A stretch of 6,579 nucleotides of DNA from Thermoplasmata archaeon (GCA_023129265.1 JAGMCJ010000173.1:1-6579), one strand, 5' to 3'; shown: positions 1-5,997, counted from the stretch's first letter. The notes: generated by a model from the sequence alone, not told the origin. Made by a program: numbers and translations.

Positions 1-233
1 GGACGGTCGATGAGGTCCAACACGATGATGTTCTTCTCCTCGAACTCGAATCCCGCCCGCGACAGCGCCCTCTTCGTCGTGTTTACGTCGTTGGTCACTA
101 TCCTCAGGAAGGCCTCCGGATGCGAATTCTCGCTCGATATGGCTTCGATGTTCACCGAGCTTTGCGCCAGTGCTTCCGCGACCCTGGCGAGTTCACCGCG
201 CTTGTTGTCAGAATATACCTTGAATTCTTTCAT
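1..233 (-). CDS. ACT-domain protein, N-terminal part (runs off left edge)
   Basis: Translation from the ATG at 231-233 gives 77 complete residues with no stop before the window edge, so the C-terminus is missing. The start MKEFKVYSDNKRGELARVAE, followed by VNIEAIS at about residues 28-34, is the beta-alpha-beta opening of an ACT domain, a small fold that usually binds amino acids and controls enzymes allosterically. The visible part is one ACT unit (residues 3 to about 72). It ends in LDLIDRP, which resembles the start of a second unit, so I infer a tandem-ACT stand-alone regulator rather than an enzyme subunit. A strong Shine-Dalgarno motif GGGAGGG (236-242) lies just before the start. It follows the transporter gene by 56 bases on the same strand, so cotranscription is likely. 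The ligand and the regulated enzyme cannot be read from the sequence. Confidence 0.8.
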   Translation of the reverse strand, partial: MKEFKVYSDNKRGELARVAEALAQSSVNIEAISSENSHPEAFLRIVTNDVNTTKRALSRAGFEFEEKNIIVLDLIDR

Positions 234-235
234 TT

Positions 236-242
236 CCCTCCC
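236..242 (-). promoter_or_regulatory. Shine-Dalgarno site of the ACT-domain gene
   Basis: GGGAGGG on the minus strand, two bases before the ATG at 233, within a wider purine run up to 247. It supports this start and an internal position in a transcript. Confidence 0.6.
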
Positions 243-289
243 TTCCCACGGTCCCGAATGGTTCGATAACGTAGAAATAGCTTTCGCAA

Positions 290-943
290 CTACGCCCCGG
301 TCTCCCTTCTCGTTGCGAGAGAGGCCTGCTCCCAATACGAGTAGCCTTTCAGACCGAAGCCGAAGACCGGGATGCTCACCACCGAGAGGATTATCTTGAG
401 TATCGTCACGGAGGCGATGCTTCCGAGGAGGTCGTTGGTGCCGATGGTCCCCGTGTACGCAATCGTGTGGAAGAGCACCGTATCGATTGCCATCACGAGT
501 ATGAGTATCAGCACGTACTTCACGTAGATGTGCTTCTTCCACTTGTGGTAGAGGAAGTTGTTGAGGTACATCGCCACCACGAACGCCATGAGGCTACCGA
601 AGACGATTCTCGCCTCGGTTCCCAGAAGCCAGTTGAATGTGCTGTGCGTGTAGTCCGGGAAAACGCCCGTCTTTTCGGGAATCATAGATTCCAGTAACAG
701 GTTCAGCAGGAACAGGAAGTTGACGAATATCCCAGCGATTATGAGGTTGGTCTTCTCCTTTGGGCCCTCCTTCTCGTTTATTATGTTCGCGATCACGAAG
801 ATCGAGAGGTATGCGATGACTCCAGCCGGGACGAAGTTGTACTCCTCCGGCATGAAGGGGAGTTTCTCGCCCCTTATCGCGGTCAGAACCTGGGCGGTCA
901 CAAAGAGTCCACCGATCGAGGCATACAGAAGTTCCTTTCTCAT
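290..943 (-). CDS. VUT/YhhQ-family membrane transporter, candidate queuosine/archaeosine precursor permease
   Basis: The 217-residue product is an integral membrane protein with about six hydrophobic segments (roughly 5-22, 38-56, 67-87, 111-133, 141-163 and 172-198). Several stretches fit the VUT family (DUF165, E. coli YhhQ type): IIN-E at 54-57 before a Gly/Lys-rich loop, ARIVFGSLMAF at 111-121, and AIDTVLFHTIAYTG at 152-165. Family members import 7-deazaguanine precursors such as preQ0 and preQ1. In archaea such a precursor could feed archaeosine at tRNA position 15; that use is inference. Asn replaces Asp at two spots that I recall as usually acidic (Asn53; Asn128-Asn129), so the substrate may differ. 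The ATG at 941-943 follows a GGTGA motif (951-955) by seven bases. It lies 51 bases downstream of aspS on the same strand. Confidence 0.72.
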   Translation of the reverse strand: MRKELLYASIGGLFVTAQVLTAIRGEKLPFMPEEYNFVPAGVIAYLSIFVIANIINEKEGPKEKTNLIIAGIFVNFLFLLNLLLESMIPEKTGVFPDYTHSTFNWLLGTEARIVFGSLMAFVVAMYLNNFLYHKWKKHIYVKYVLILILVMAIDTVLFHTIAYTGTIGTNDLLGSIASVTILKIILSVVSIPVFGFGLKGYSYWEQASLATRRETGA

Positions 944-950
944 GTCGCCC

Positions 951-955
951 TCACC
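951..955 (-). promoter_or_regulatory. Shine-Dalgarno site of the VUT transporter gene
   Basis: GGTGA, part of GGTGAGGG on the minus strand, seven bases before the ATG at 943. It matches the archaeal 16S rRNA tail and fixes the transporter start. Confidence 0.6.
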
Positions 956-976
956 GAGACGAGAAAGGGCGGGACG

Positions 977-983
977 AAATAAA
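977..983 (-). promoter_or_regulatory. Possible TATA box before the VUT transporter gene
   Basis: TTTATTT on the minus strand in the 51-base gap after aspS, centred 37 bases before the transporter ATG. At the usual 25-27-base spacing a transcript would start near 954, close to the Shine-Dalgarno site. The element is plausible but AT-rich strings of this size occur by chance, and read-through from aspS is equally possible. Confidence 0.3.
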
Positions 984-994
984 GGTTACACGGG

Positions 995-2314
995 CTACGG
1001 GACGAGCCTCGCCCTGTCCCTCGGGAAGAGAACGCACTCCCTGATGTTCTTGATGTCCAGCACGGTCTGCAGCAACCGCTCGGCTCCCAGGCCGAAGCCC
1101 CCGTGTGGCGGCATGCCGTACCTGAAGGCCTTGAGGTAGAACTCGAACTCCTCGAAATCGAGGTCGTTCTCCTCCATCTGCTTCGTGAGGACGTCGTACC
1201 TGTGCTCCCTCTGCCCGCCGGAGACTATCTCCAGTCCCCTGCAGCCCAGGTCGAAGTAGCCAGTCAGCTCGGGGTCGTCAGCCTTCCGCATGGCGTAGAA
1301 CGTCTTTCCCACCACCGATGTCGGGAACTCCGTGATGAAGTAGAAGTCCTCACCGTGCTCCTCCTGGATCCACTTGCCGACGAGCTTCTCGCCCTCCGTG
1401 TCCATGCCGCCCTCGGGGTCGGTCCCCTTTCCCAGGCCACTGAGGTATCCGACGCACTCCTCGTGCGTGACCCGTCTGAGCGGGAGCTTTGGGAGGACCA
1501 AGTCGACCGGCCACAGCTCAAGACTGGGACTGCCTTCCTCCTCGATCGCCTTCAGGACGTGATACACGAGCCTCTCGCAAAGGTCCATCACGTCCTCGGA
1601 TGATTCGATGAAGGACATCTCGGCGTCGACGGAGATGAACTCCGCGATGTGCCTCACCGTGTCGGACGCCTCGGCCCTGTAGGCGGGTGCGATCTCGTAG
1701 ACCCGCTCGAACCCAGCACTCATGAGGATTTGCTTGTACAGCTGCGGGCTCTGGGCCAGGTATGCCTCGCTGTCGAAGTACTTGAGCGGGAAGAGTGTTG
1801 CGCCGCCCTCCGCGCCGGCAGCGACGATCTTGGGCGTGTGCACCTCCAGGAAGCCGTTCCCCGTGAAGAACCCCCGCATCGCCCGCTCCATTATGTCCCT
1901 GAGCTTGAACAACGCCAATACCTTCTCCTTCCTCAGGTCGAGGAACCTGTTGTTCAGGCGCGTGTCGAGGTCGGCCCCGACCTTGTCTATCACGCCGAGC
2001 GGCAGAGGTGTCCCCGCCTCGGAGATGAGCTCGAACGATTCCGCGATGAGCTCGAACCCGTTGATGACCTCCTCGTTCTCCTGGACAGTGCCGTCGACGG
2101 TCGTAACGGACTCTCGCGGCACATTCACGATCTTCTCGAAGAGCTCGGGGTCGTTCTTCTTGATCGCCGTGACCTGGAAGACGCCCTCGCGCTCGCGCAT
2201 TATGATGAACGCTATCCCCCCAAGGTTGCGGACGTCCTGTATCCAGCCCGCCATCCTTATCTTCTGGCCGGATGAGTCCTCGTCCACGGAGGAGATGTGG
2301 GTGATATCTCTCAT
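995..2314 (-). CDS. aspS: Aspartyl-tRNA synthetase, archaeal type (class II)
   Basis: The 439-residue product is full length for archaeal AspRS. It charges tRNA-Asp with aspartate in the cytoplasm. An N-terminal OB-fold anticodon-binding domain (about 1-105, with VAGW-like AGWIQDVRNLGG at 22-33) precedes the class II catalytic core: motif 1 near 149-164, GAEGGATLFPLKYF at 167-180, motif 2 around 202-235 with the ATP-binding Arg213 in AYRAE, and motif 3 GMPPHGGFGLGAERL at 400-414. It lacks the insertion domain of bacterial AspRS. The ATG at 2312-2314 has no Shine-Dalgarno site but a TATA-like element about 30 bases upstream, which suits a nearly leaderless transcript. At the position known to separate tRNA-Asp-specific from relaxed archaeal enzymes (Trp versus His) it carries Gln26, so it may also charge tRNA-Asn. 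It starts 44 bases after the reductase gene. Confidence 0.97.
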   Translation of the reverse strand: MRDITHISSVDEDSSGQKIRMAGWIQDVRNLGGIAFIIMREREGVFQVTAIKKNDPELFEKIVNVPRESVTTVDGTVQENEEVINGFELIAESFELISEAGTPLPLGVIDKVGADLDTRLNNRFLDLRKEKVLALFKLRDIMERAMRGFFTGNGFLEVHTPKIVAAGAEGGATLFPLKYFDSEAYLAQSPQLYKQILMSAGFERVYEIAPAYRAEASDTVRHIAEFISVDAEMSFIESSEDVMDLCERLVYHVLKAIEEEGSPSLELWPVDLVLPKLPLRRVTHEECVGYLSGLGKGTDPEGGMDTEGEKLVGKWIQEEHGEDFYFITEFPTSVVGKTFYAMRKADDPELTGYFDLGCRGLEIVSGGQREHRYDVLTKQMEENDLDFEEFEFYLKAFRYGMPPHGGFGLGAERLLQTVLDIKNIRECVLFPRDRARLVP

Positions 2315-2340
2315 GACAGTTTTGGTGATAGGCGTTCACG

Positions 2341-2348
2341 TAATAAAA
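2341..2348 (-). promoter_or_regulatory. TATA-like promoter element of aspS
   Basis: TTTTATTA on the minus strand, centred about 30 bases before the aspS ATG. Archaeal transcription starts about 26 bases downstream of the TATA centre, i.e. near 2318, leaving a leader of only a few bases. The same T-rich run comes right after the reductase stop (2359), so it could also help terminate the upstream transcript. Confidence 0.5.
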
Positions 2349-2358
2349 GAATCGTTGA

Positions 2359-3537
2359 CTAGATCAGGTCCATGAACTCCTCGACCAGCTCGGGAAGCTC
2401 CCTCTGGATGACCTTCAATATGTTAAGCACGGACAGGTGATCGAGGTTCTCCCTCGCCAGCACCTCGATGATCTTGTCGAACGTCTCATCGGACAGCGTG
2501 ACAAGCTTCTCCTTCGCCATCCAGTTGCGGAAGAGCGCCTCCTCGAGCCGCTTTCTCCAGCCCTTCTCGTACTTGGTCAGCATCTCCTCGGAGAAGTCCA
2601 TTGCCTGCGCGGCCTCCGCCAAGACCTCCCCGGCGATGCGGCCGGCCTTGCACGCGTTCGCTATTCCCCCGCCAGTTATCGGGTCGACCATCCTCGCGGC
2701 GTCCCCCACAAGCAGGAGCCCGTCAGAGACTGTCTTGTCGATCGGAGCACACGTTGACACCGCACCGGAGACGATCTCGATTATCTTGCCTCCTTTCAGT
2801 CGCTCGTCCTTCTCGATGTACTTGTCGAGCCAGTATCTCAGCTCGCCCTTCTTCTTGAGCTTCCAGAGCTGCATTCCCATGCCCACGTTGGCGGATTCCT
2901 CGCTCTTCGGGAAGACCCACACATATCCGCCTGGTGCGCCGCTCCCGAGGATGAACTCGCAGTAGTCCGGGTCCGGTCGGATGTTCGTCATCCTGTACTG
3001 CAGGCAGGTCGTGACATCGCGAGGCTTGAGCCTCGTGTCGATCCCGCCCCAGCACCCGACCTGGGACTCGAAGCCGTCCGCTCCGACGACGGCGCCCGCC
3101 GAAATCTCCAGTCGTCCACGAGGCGAGTCCGCGACGACGCCTTTGACGCCACCGTCCTTGATCAGACCCGTGACGGCGGTCTTCACCATCACGTCCGCGC
3201 CCGCTCGGACAGCGTCCTCTACCAGCGCGCGGTCAAAGAGGTCCCTTTCGATGACTGTTCCCACTTCGTCGCCAGCTATGCGCTCGTTTATGCAGAAGGA
3301 GTTGCCGTTCGGAGAGACGACCTTGGCCCCTTCCACCTCGTGGGCAATCCACTTCCGGTCGAGCTTGATTCCTACCTCATCTATCCACTCGCGTGCGATG
3401 CCTTCCCCGCACCTCACGGGGGAGCCGATCTCCTGCCTCTTCTCCAGCATTATGACGGATGCACCGCCCTGCGCGGCGTACTTCGCCGTGATGGAACCCG
3501 CAGGACCGGCGCCAACGATGACGACGTCGTAGTGCAA
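2359..3537 (-). CDS. Digeranylgeranylglycerophospholipid reductase (geranylgeranyl reductase family flavoprotein)
   Basis: The 392-residue FAD enzyme saturates the double bonds of geranylgeranyl chains on archaeal ether lipids at the membrane surface. Visible marks, in order: the dinucleotide motif GAGPAG (9-14) with the ribose-binding acidic Glu32; RCGEG (42-46), the Cys-containing loop of archaeal members; GADG (152-155); the family signature PGGYVWVFPK (202-211); and the second FAD motif VGDAARMVDPITGGG (277-291). Length matches the roughly 390-400-residue archaeal reductases. Translation starts at TTG (3535-3537): no ATG or GTG lies in frame nearby, the GAGPAG spacing demands this start, and GGTGA (3542-3546) sits four bases upstream. 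It follows the ferredoxin gene by four bases. In Methanosarcina acetivorans a ferredoxin gene next to this reductase supplies its electrons, so the pairing here is probably functional. Confidence 0.93.
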   Translation of the reverse strand: MHYDVVIVGAGPAGSITAKYAAQGGASVIMLEKRQEIGSPVRCGEGIAREWIDEVGIKLDRKWIAHEVEGAKVVSPNGNSFCINERIAGDEVGTVIERDLFDRALVEDAVRAGADVMVKTAVTGLIKDGGVKGVVADSPRGRLEISAGAVVGADGFESQVGCWGGIDTRLKPRDVTTCLQYRMTNIRPDPDYCEFILGSGAPGGYVWVFPKSEESANVGMGMQLWKLKKKGELRYWLDKYIEKDERLKGGKIIEIVSGAVSTCAPIDKTVSDGLLLVGDAARMVDPITGGGIANACKAGRIAGEVLAEAAQAMDFSEEMLTKYEKGWRKRLEEALFRNWMAKEKLVTLSDETFDKIIEVLARENLDHLSVLNILKVIQRELPELVEEFMDLI

Positions 3538-3541
3538 GTCC

Positions 3542-3546
3542 TCACC
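3542..3546 (-). promoter_or_regulatory. Shine-Dalgarno site of the reductase gene, fused to the ferredoxin stop codon
   Basis: GGTGA on the minus strand contains the ferredoxin stop codon TGA (3542-3544) and lies four bases before the TTG start at 3537. A ribosome ending the ferredoxin would be placed on the reductase start, which points to coupled translation and explains how a weak TTG start could work. Confidence 0.6.
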
Positions 3547-3763
3547 CCAACTGCGAGAGCTTGTGCCCGACCGGGTAGTCCATGGCGCCCACCGGACACA
3601 CCCGCATGCAGAGGCCGCACTGGTTGCAGTCCTCGTTTATCGTAATGAAGACCTCATTGAGGAAAATCGCGTTCTCCGGGCAGGTGCCCACGCACGCACC
3701 GCAGTGCATGCACATCATATCGTCAACCGTCATCTTGCCTACGTCACGCAGACTCTGAACCAT
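3542..3763 (-). CDS. 2[4Fe-4S] ferredoxin
   Basis: The 73-residue protein has two complete iron-sulfur motifs of the CxxCxxCxxxCP type: Cys18, 21, 24, 28 and Cys46, 49, 52, 56. Eight cysteines predict two [4Fe-4S] clusters, typical of clostridial-type low-potential ferredoxins; no other domain is present. As a soluble electron carrier it is well placed to reduce the FAD of the neighbouring geranylgeranyl reductase and the radical SAM cluster of Tes; the first pairing has precedent in Methanosarcina, the second is inference. The ATG at 3761-3763 lies inside the last 20 bases of tes. GGAGG (3771-3775) seven bases upstream supports this start over the next in-frame ATG (Met11 at 3733), which has no good ribosome site. 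The overlap implies translational coupling with tes. Confidence 0.95.
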   Translation of the reverse strand: MVQSLRDVGKMTVDDMMCMHCGACVGTCPENAIFLNEVFITINEDCNQCGLCMRVCPVGAMDYPVGHKLSQLG

Positions 3764-5300
3764 GCTTCTTCCTCCACTCGTCCAACGGAATGGAGAACTT
3801 CTTCTCCACCTCTTCCCTATACGTCGGTCCGGTGTTATAAGCGCAGAAGGGGATTAGCCTGCCATCTGGGACGGCGTAGTGTATCCCGCAGCGCTTCACC
3901 CGCTCGATGTCGTAGTTGTACAGGTCCTGGAAGTGCATCCCGCCCACGTAGAACCACTTCCAGCTGAACTCGGAAACGCCTTCCTTCGTGCCCGTGTCGA
4001 ACATCGTCTTGATGGCCTTCAGGAACCTCGTGGTGTTCATGCCATCCGGCGCTTTCTTGGCGTTGAAGCTCTTCGTGAGGGCTCTGAACGCCTTCAGCTG
4101 TGGGACGATATTCGTCCTCGCTGTCTCGGCCTTCTTCGCCAGCTCCCACATATCGGTCATCAGCCCCTCCACGTCAACGAACCTCGTTATGGGGACTGGG
4201 TCGCCCTCGTCGGGCACGTAGAGGTAGCTCGCCATTCCGCACGCGGGGTGCATCGTGAACGCTATCTTGGCTTCATTGTGAATCGTCGAAACGAACTGCG
4301 ATATCGGGACAACGAAGGGAACCGGGTACCAGTCATCCCTCACCAGGAACGATGTCTGCTCCTCCACCCTGAGCACCATGTCCGAAATCGTGAACCGCAT
4401 GCTGCTCCTCTCTTCCTCAGGGATGCGGCCTGCTAAAGAGACGGGCTGAAAGTTGACGCCCCGGATCACATCGCGGTTCTCGAGTCCGTACCGAAGGATC
4501 TCTCCCAGCTGGTCGTCGTTCATCCCTTTCACGATCGTGGGAACGAGCACGACGGACGGACGCTTCTCCAGAGGAAGCTTCCTGATGTTCTCGATGACCT
4601 TCTTCTTCATCTCCAGGAGGGGTTTCCCTCTCGCGGCGATGTAGTTCTCCTCCTTGAGGCCGTCGAACTGAAGATAGACAGTATGAAGTCCGGCATCCGC
4701 CGCCTTCTCGCAGAACTCTAGGCTGTTGGCGAGCTTGATGCCGTTCGTGGCGACCTGGACCTGCGCGAACCCCAGGTCATTGGCGGCCCTCAGAACGTCG
4801 AAGAACCTCGGGTATATCGTCGGCTCCCCGCCCGAGAACTGAACCGCAACGCAGGGCACGGGCCTCTCGCTCCTGAGCACCTTGAGCATGTCGACGACCT
4901 GCTCGTAGGTCGGCTCGTACACGTATCCCGCGGCGTTCGCGTTGGCGAAGCAGATCGGGCACGTGAGGTTGCACCTGTTGGTCAGGTCGAGGTTCGCCAG
5001 GCTCGTGTGGCTCATGTGCAGGTTGCAGAGACCGCAATACTCGGGACAGGACGGCGCGTCCTTGATCTTGGGGTTCTCCACCCCAATCCCGTCGACCGCC
5101 CACTTCTCCGCCTTCAAGTACATGTCGGCGTCCGACCACATGACGTCCTTGAACTCACCGTGCTCGTCGCACGTCTTGCGTATCTTGACGGCTCCGTCCT
5201 CTATGTAGAGCTCTGCCTCAATCTTCTTCTTGCACTCGGGGCACAGGGACATAGTCGTCCTAGGAAGCCCTCGCGTGAGTTTGGACTCTACCGCGACCAT
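3744..5300 (-). CDS. tes: Tetraether lipid synthase (Tes) family radical SAM enzyme
   Basis: Tes joins the terminal methyl carbons of two archaeol chains to make biphytanyl, membrane-spanning lipids (GDGT or macrocyclic archaeol). The protein (518 residues from this start) shows the radical SAM triad C110xxxC114xxC117 in TNRCNLTCPICFANANAAGY, GGEP at 157-160, and family-like stretches such as TVYLQFDG, VRDD-YPVPFV and, near the C-terminus, GGMHFQDLYNYD with CGIHYAVPDGRLIPFCAYN. Further cysteines sit at 20, 23, 44, 85, 89, 92, 354, 471 and 486. The characterised Methanocaldococcus protein MJ0619 binds extra clusters and a rubredoxin-like iron; I cannot assign ligands here. ATG at 5300 is preferred to the in-frame GTG at 5318 because a TATA box centred at 5328 would start the transcript almost on this ATG. 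MJ0619 was earlier proposed to methylate a pterin, the main alternative role. The next genes, ferredoxin and lipid reductase, favour the lipid role. Confidence 0.87.
   Translation of the reverse strand: MVAVESKLTRGLPRTTMSLCPECKKKIEAELYIEDGAVKIRKTCDEHGEFKDVMWSDADMYLKAEKWAVDGIGVENPKIKDAPSCPEYCGLCNLHMSHTSLANLDLTNRCNLTCPICFANANAAGYVYEPTYEQVVDMLKVLRSERPVPCVAVQFSGGEPTIYPRFFDVLRAANDLGFAQVQVATNGIKLANSLEFCEKAADAGLHTVYLQFDGLKEENYIAARGKPLLEMKKKVIENIRKLPLEKRPSVVLVPTIVKGMNDDQLGEILRYGLENRDVIRGVNFQPVSLAGRIPEEERSSMRFTISDMVLRVEEQTSFLVRDDWYPVPFVVPISQFVSTIHNEAKIAFTMHPACGMASYLYVPDEGDPVPITRFVDVEGLMTDMWELAKKAETARTNIVPQLKAFRALTKSFNAKKAPDGMNTTRFLKAIKTMFDTGTKEGVSEFSWKWFYVGGMHFQDLYNYDIERVKRCGIHYAVPDGRLIPFCAYNTGPTYREEVEKKFSIPLDEWRKKHGSESA
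3771..3775 (-). promoter_or_regulatory. Shine-Dalgarno site of the ferredoxin gene, inside the tes coding region
   Basis: GGAGG on the minus strand, seven bases before the ferredoxin ATG at 3763 and within the last codons of tes. It decides the ferredoxin start. Confidence 0.65.
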
Positions 5301-5323
5301 CGTGATTATGCATTTCACGTATC

Positions 5324-5331
5324 GATTTAAA
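5324..5331 (-). promoter_or_regulatory. TATA box of the tes-ferredoxin-reductase unit
   Basis: TTTAAATC on the minus strand, a near-consensus archaeal TATA box, preceded by an A-rich stretch (ACAAAACC) that could serve as the TFB recognition element. Its centre is 28 bases before the ATG at 5300, predicting a leaderless tes transcript. Confidence 0.65.
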
Positions 5332-5343
5332 GGTTTTGTAGTC

Positions 5344-5357
5344 GTTGTAGCTACAAC
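5344..5357. promoter_or_regulatory. Perfect 14-bp palindrome, candidate operator upstream of tes
   Basis: GTTGTAGCTACAAC is identical on both strands. It lies 12 bases upstream of the tes TATA box (5324-5331). A further direct copy of the half-site core TTGTAG is at 5336-5341, nine bases from the copy at 5345-5350, so three half-sites fall in about 20 bases. Its place next to the promoter suits a dimeric DNA-binding regulator, possibly an activator. The regulator is unknown. Confidence 0.5.
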
Positions 5358-5372
5358 AAAGGTCGTCGTTCA

Positions 5373-5393
5373 GGGATTGGATTCTATAATCCC
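5373..5393. repeat. Short inverted repeat downstream of the orphan membrane gene
   Basis: GGGATT (5373-5378) pairs with AATCCC (5388-5393) around a nine-base loop, between the end of the orphan membrane gene and the tes promoter. It is not followed by a T run on either strand, so a terminator role is weakly supported and chance is possible. Confidence 0.3.
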
Positions 5394-5452
5394 CAACAAT
5401 CACCATTCTGAGATGCCGTACTTCCTTCTGAACCAAGACGAAAATGCTGAAG

Positions 5453-5833
5453 TCATGCTACCCTATGTCGCTTGTTTTTTCTCCAAGCATCCAAGAACGC
5501 GGCAACCAACAGTATATTTGCCAAGATAAGTACAGACACGAATCGCAAGTCGTATGCAAAGGCAACGTATCCTCCACCTGTCCCAACTATGATTCTGTGA
5601 ATCCCGAAGAAAACCGCAACTAGAACACCATCAACGAGCCAAAAGGCCCCAAACAGGTCAAGCCACTTCCATTCGGGATACTTCTTATCCACGGCATAAG
5701 CCACGCCAATCGTTGCAGTCGCCATCCCAACCAGAGTGGTAACTAGAATGACATCAGTCATGCCCCAGAAAGCAACCGCAAGTAACACGGCGGCTGACAG
5801 CCAAAACAACAACCCCTTTCTGCGCGCCATCAT
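5453..5833 (-). CDS. Hypothetical four-helix membrane protein
   Basis: I do not recognise this 126-residue protein. It is strongly hydrophobic, with probable membrane segments at about 8-23, 27-47, 59-80 and 97-116, a basic N-terminus (MMARRKG) and a very basic tail (WRKNKRHRVA), which suggests both ends face the cytoplasm. The short loops carry DKKYPEWKWLD (49-59) and a Gly-rich IVGTGGGYV (82-90). There are no cysteines and no catalytic motif. Two adjacent ATGs (5833 and 5830) could start it; only a weak AAGGA-like site precedes them. Its DNA is about 45-47% GC by hand count of two lines, clearly lower than the neighbours at about 60%, so recent transfer or loose codon selection is possible. 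It lies 152 bases upstream of tes in the same direction, but the tes promoter between them argues for separate transcription. Confidence 0.68.
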   Translation of the reverse strand: MMARRKGLLFWLSAAVLLAVAFWGMTDVILVTTLVGMATATIGVAYAVDKKYPEWKWLDLFGAFWLVDGVLVAVFFGIHRIIVGTGGGYVAFAYDLRFVSVLILANILLVAAFLDAWRKNKRHRVA

Positions 5834-5863
5834 CTACGATCCTTCTTTCTTCATATTCCCCTC

Positions 5864-5920
5864 GGCGACCGTGTTTCAGAAGCTGTCTATTGTTATTTGA
5901 TTCTTCTGATGAGAGTCGCC
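5864..5920. repeat. Nested inverted repeat
   Basis: An outer arm GGCGAC (5864-5869) matches GTCGCC (5915-5920), and inside it TCAGAAG (5876-5882) matches CTTCTGA (5903-5909), with unpaired bases of six and five between the two stems. A second GTCGCC at 5937-5942 could replace the outer partner. On the minus strand the structure would lie about 30 bases upstream of the orphan membrane gene. Confidence 0.45.
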
Positions 5921-5997
5921 TCCGTGCTCCTGAAATGTCGCCTTTCAATGAGAACAACGACATCATGGAATATCTGGAATCCGCATGAGGGTTGACG

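Noticed and set aside
251..280. GGTTCGATAAC resembling a tRNA T-loop
   Set aside because: No matching stems, acceptor arm or anticodon arm can be built around it.
467..1139. Plus-strand reading frames of 76 and 139 codons opposite the transporter gene
   Set aside because: They are complements of real codons; the first is His/Glu/Val-rich, typical of an antisense shadow of a membrane-protein gene.
1518..2375. Long frames overlapping aspS on both strands (273, 208 and 217 codons)
   Set aside because: AspRS motifs 1-3 settle the true frame; the others are Arg-rich or otherwise low-information shadows common in GC-rich DNA.
3542..3733. Shorter ferredoxin beginning at Met11
   Set aside because: The upstream ATG at 3763 has GGAGG at proper spacing; Met11 has no comparable ribosome site.
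5373..5393. Transcription terminator for the orphan membrane gene
   Set aside because: The stem is six pairs and no T run follows on the minus strand, so I list it only as an inverted repeat.
5230..5529. 99-codon plus-strand reading frame over the tes promoter
   Set aside because: It is antisense to the tes start, the promoter and the tail of the membrane gene, and shows no family features.
5906..5976. Possible C/D box guide RNA on the plus strand (CTGATGA at 5906-5912, CTGA at 5930-5933)
   Set aside because: The C box begins with C instead of a purine, the spacer to CTGA is longer than usual, and no clear C' or final D box follows (only CTGG near 5974).
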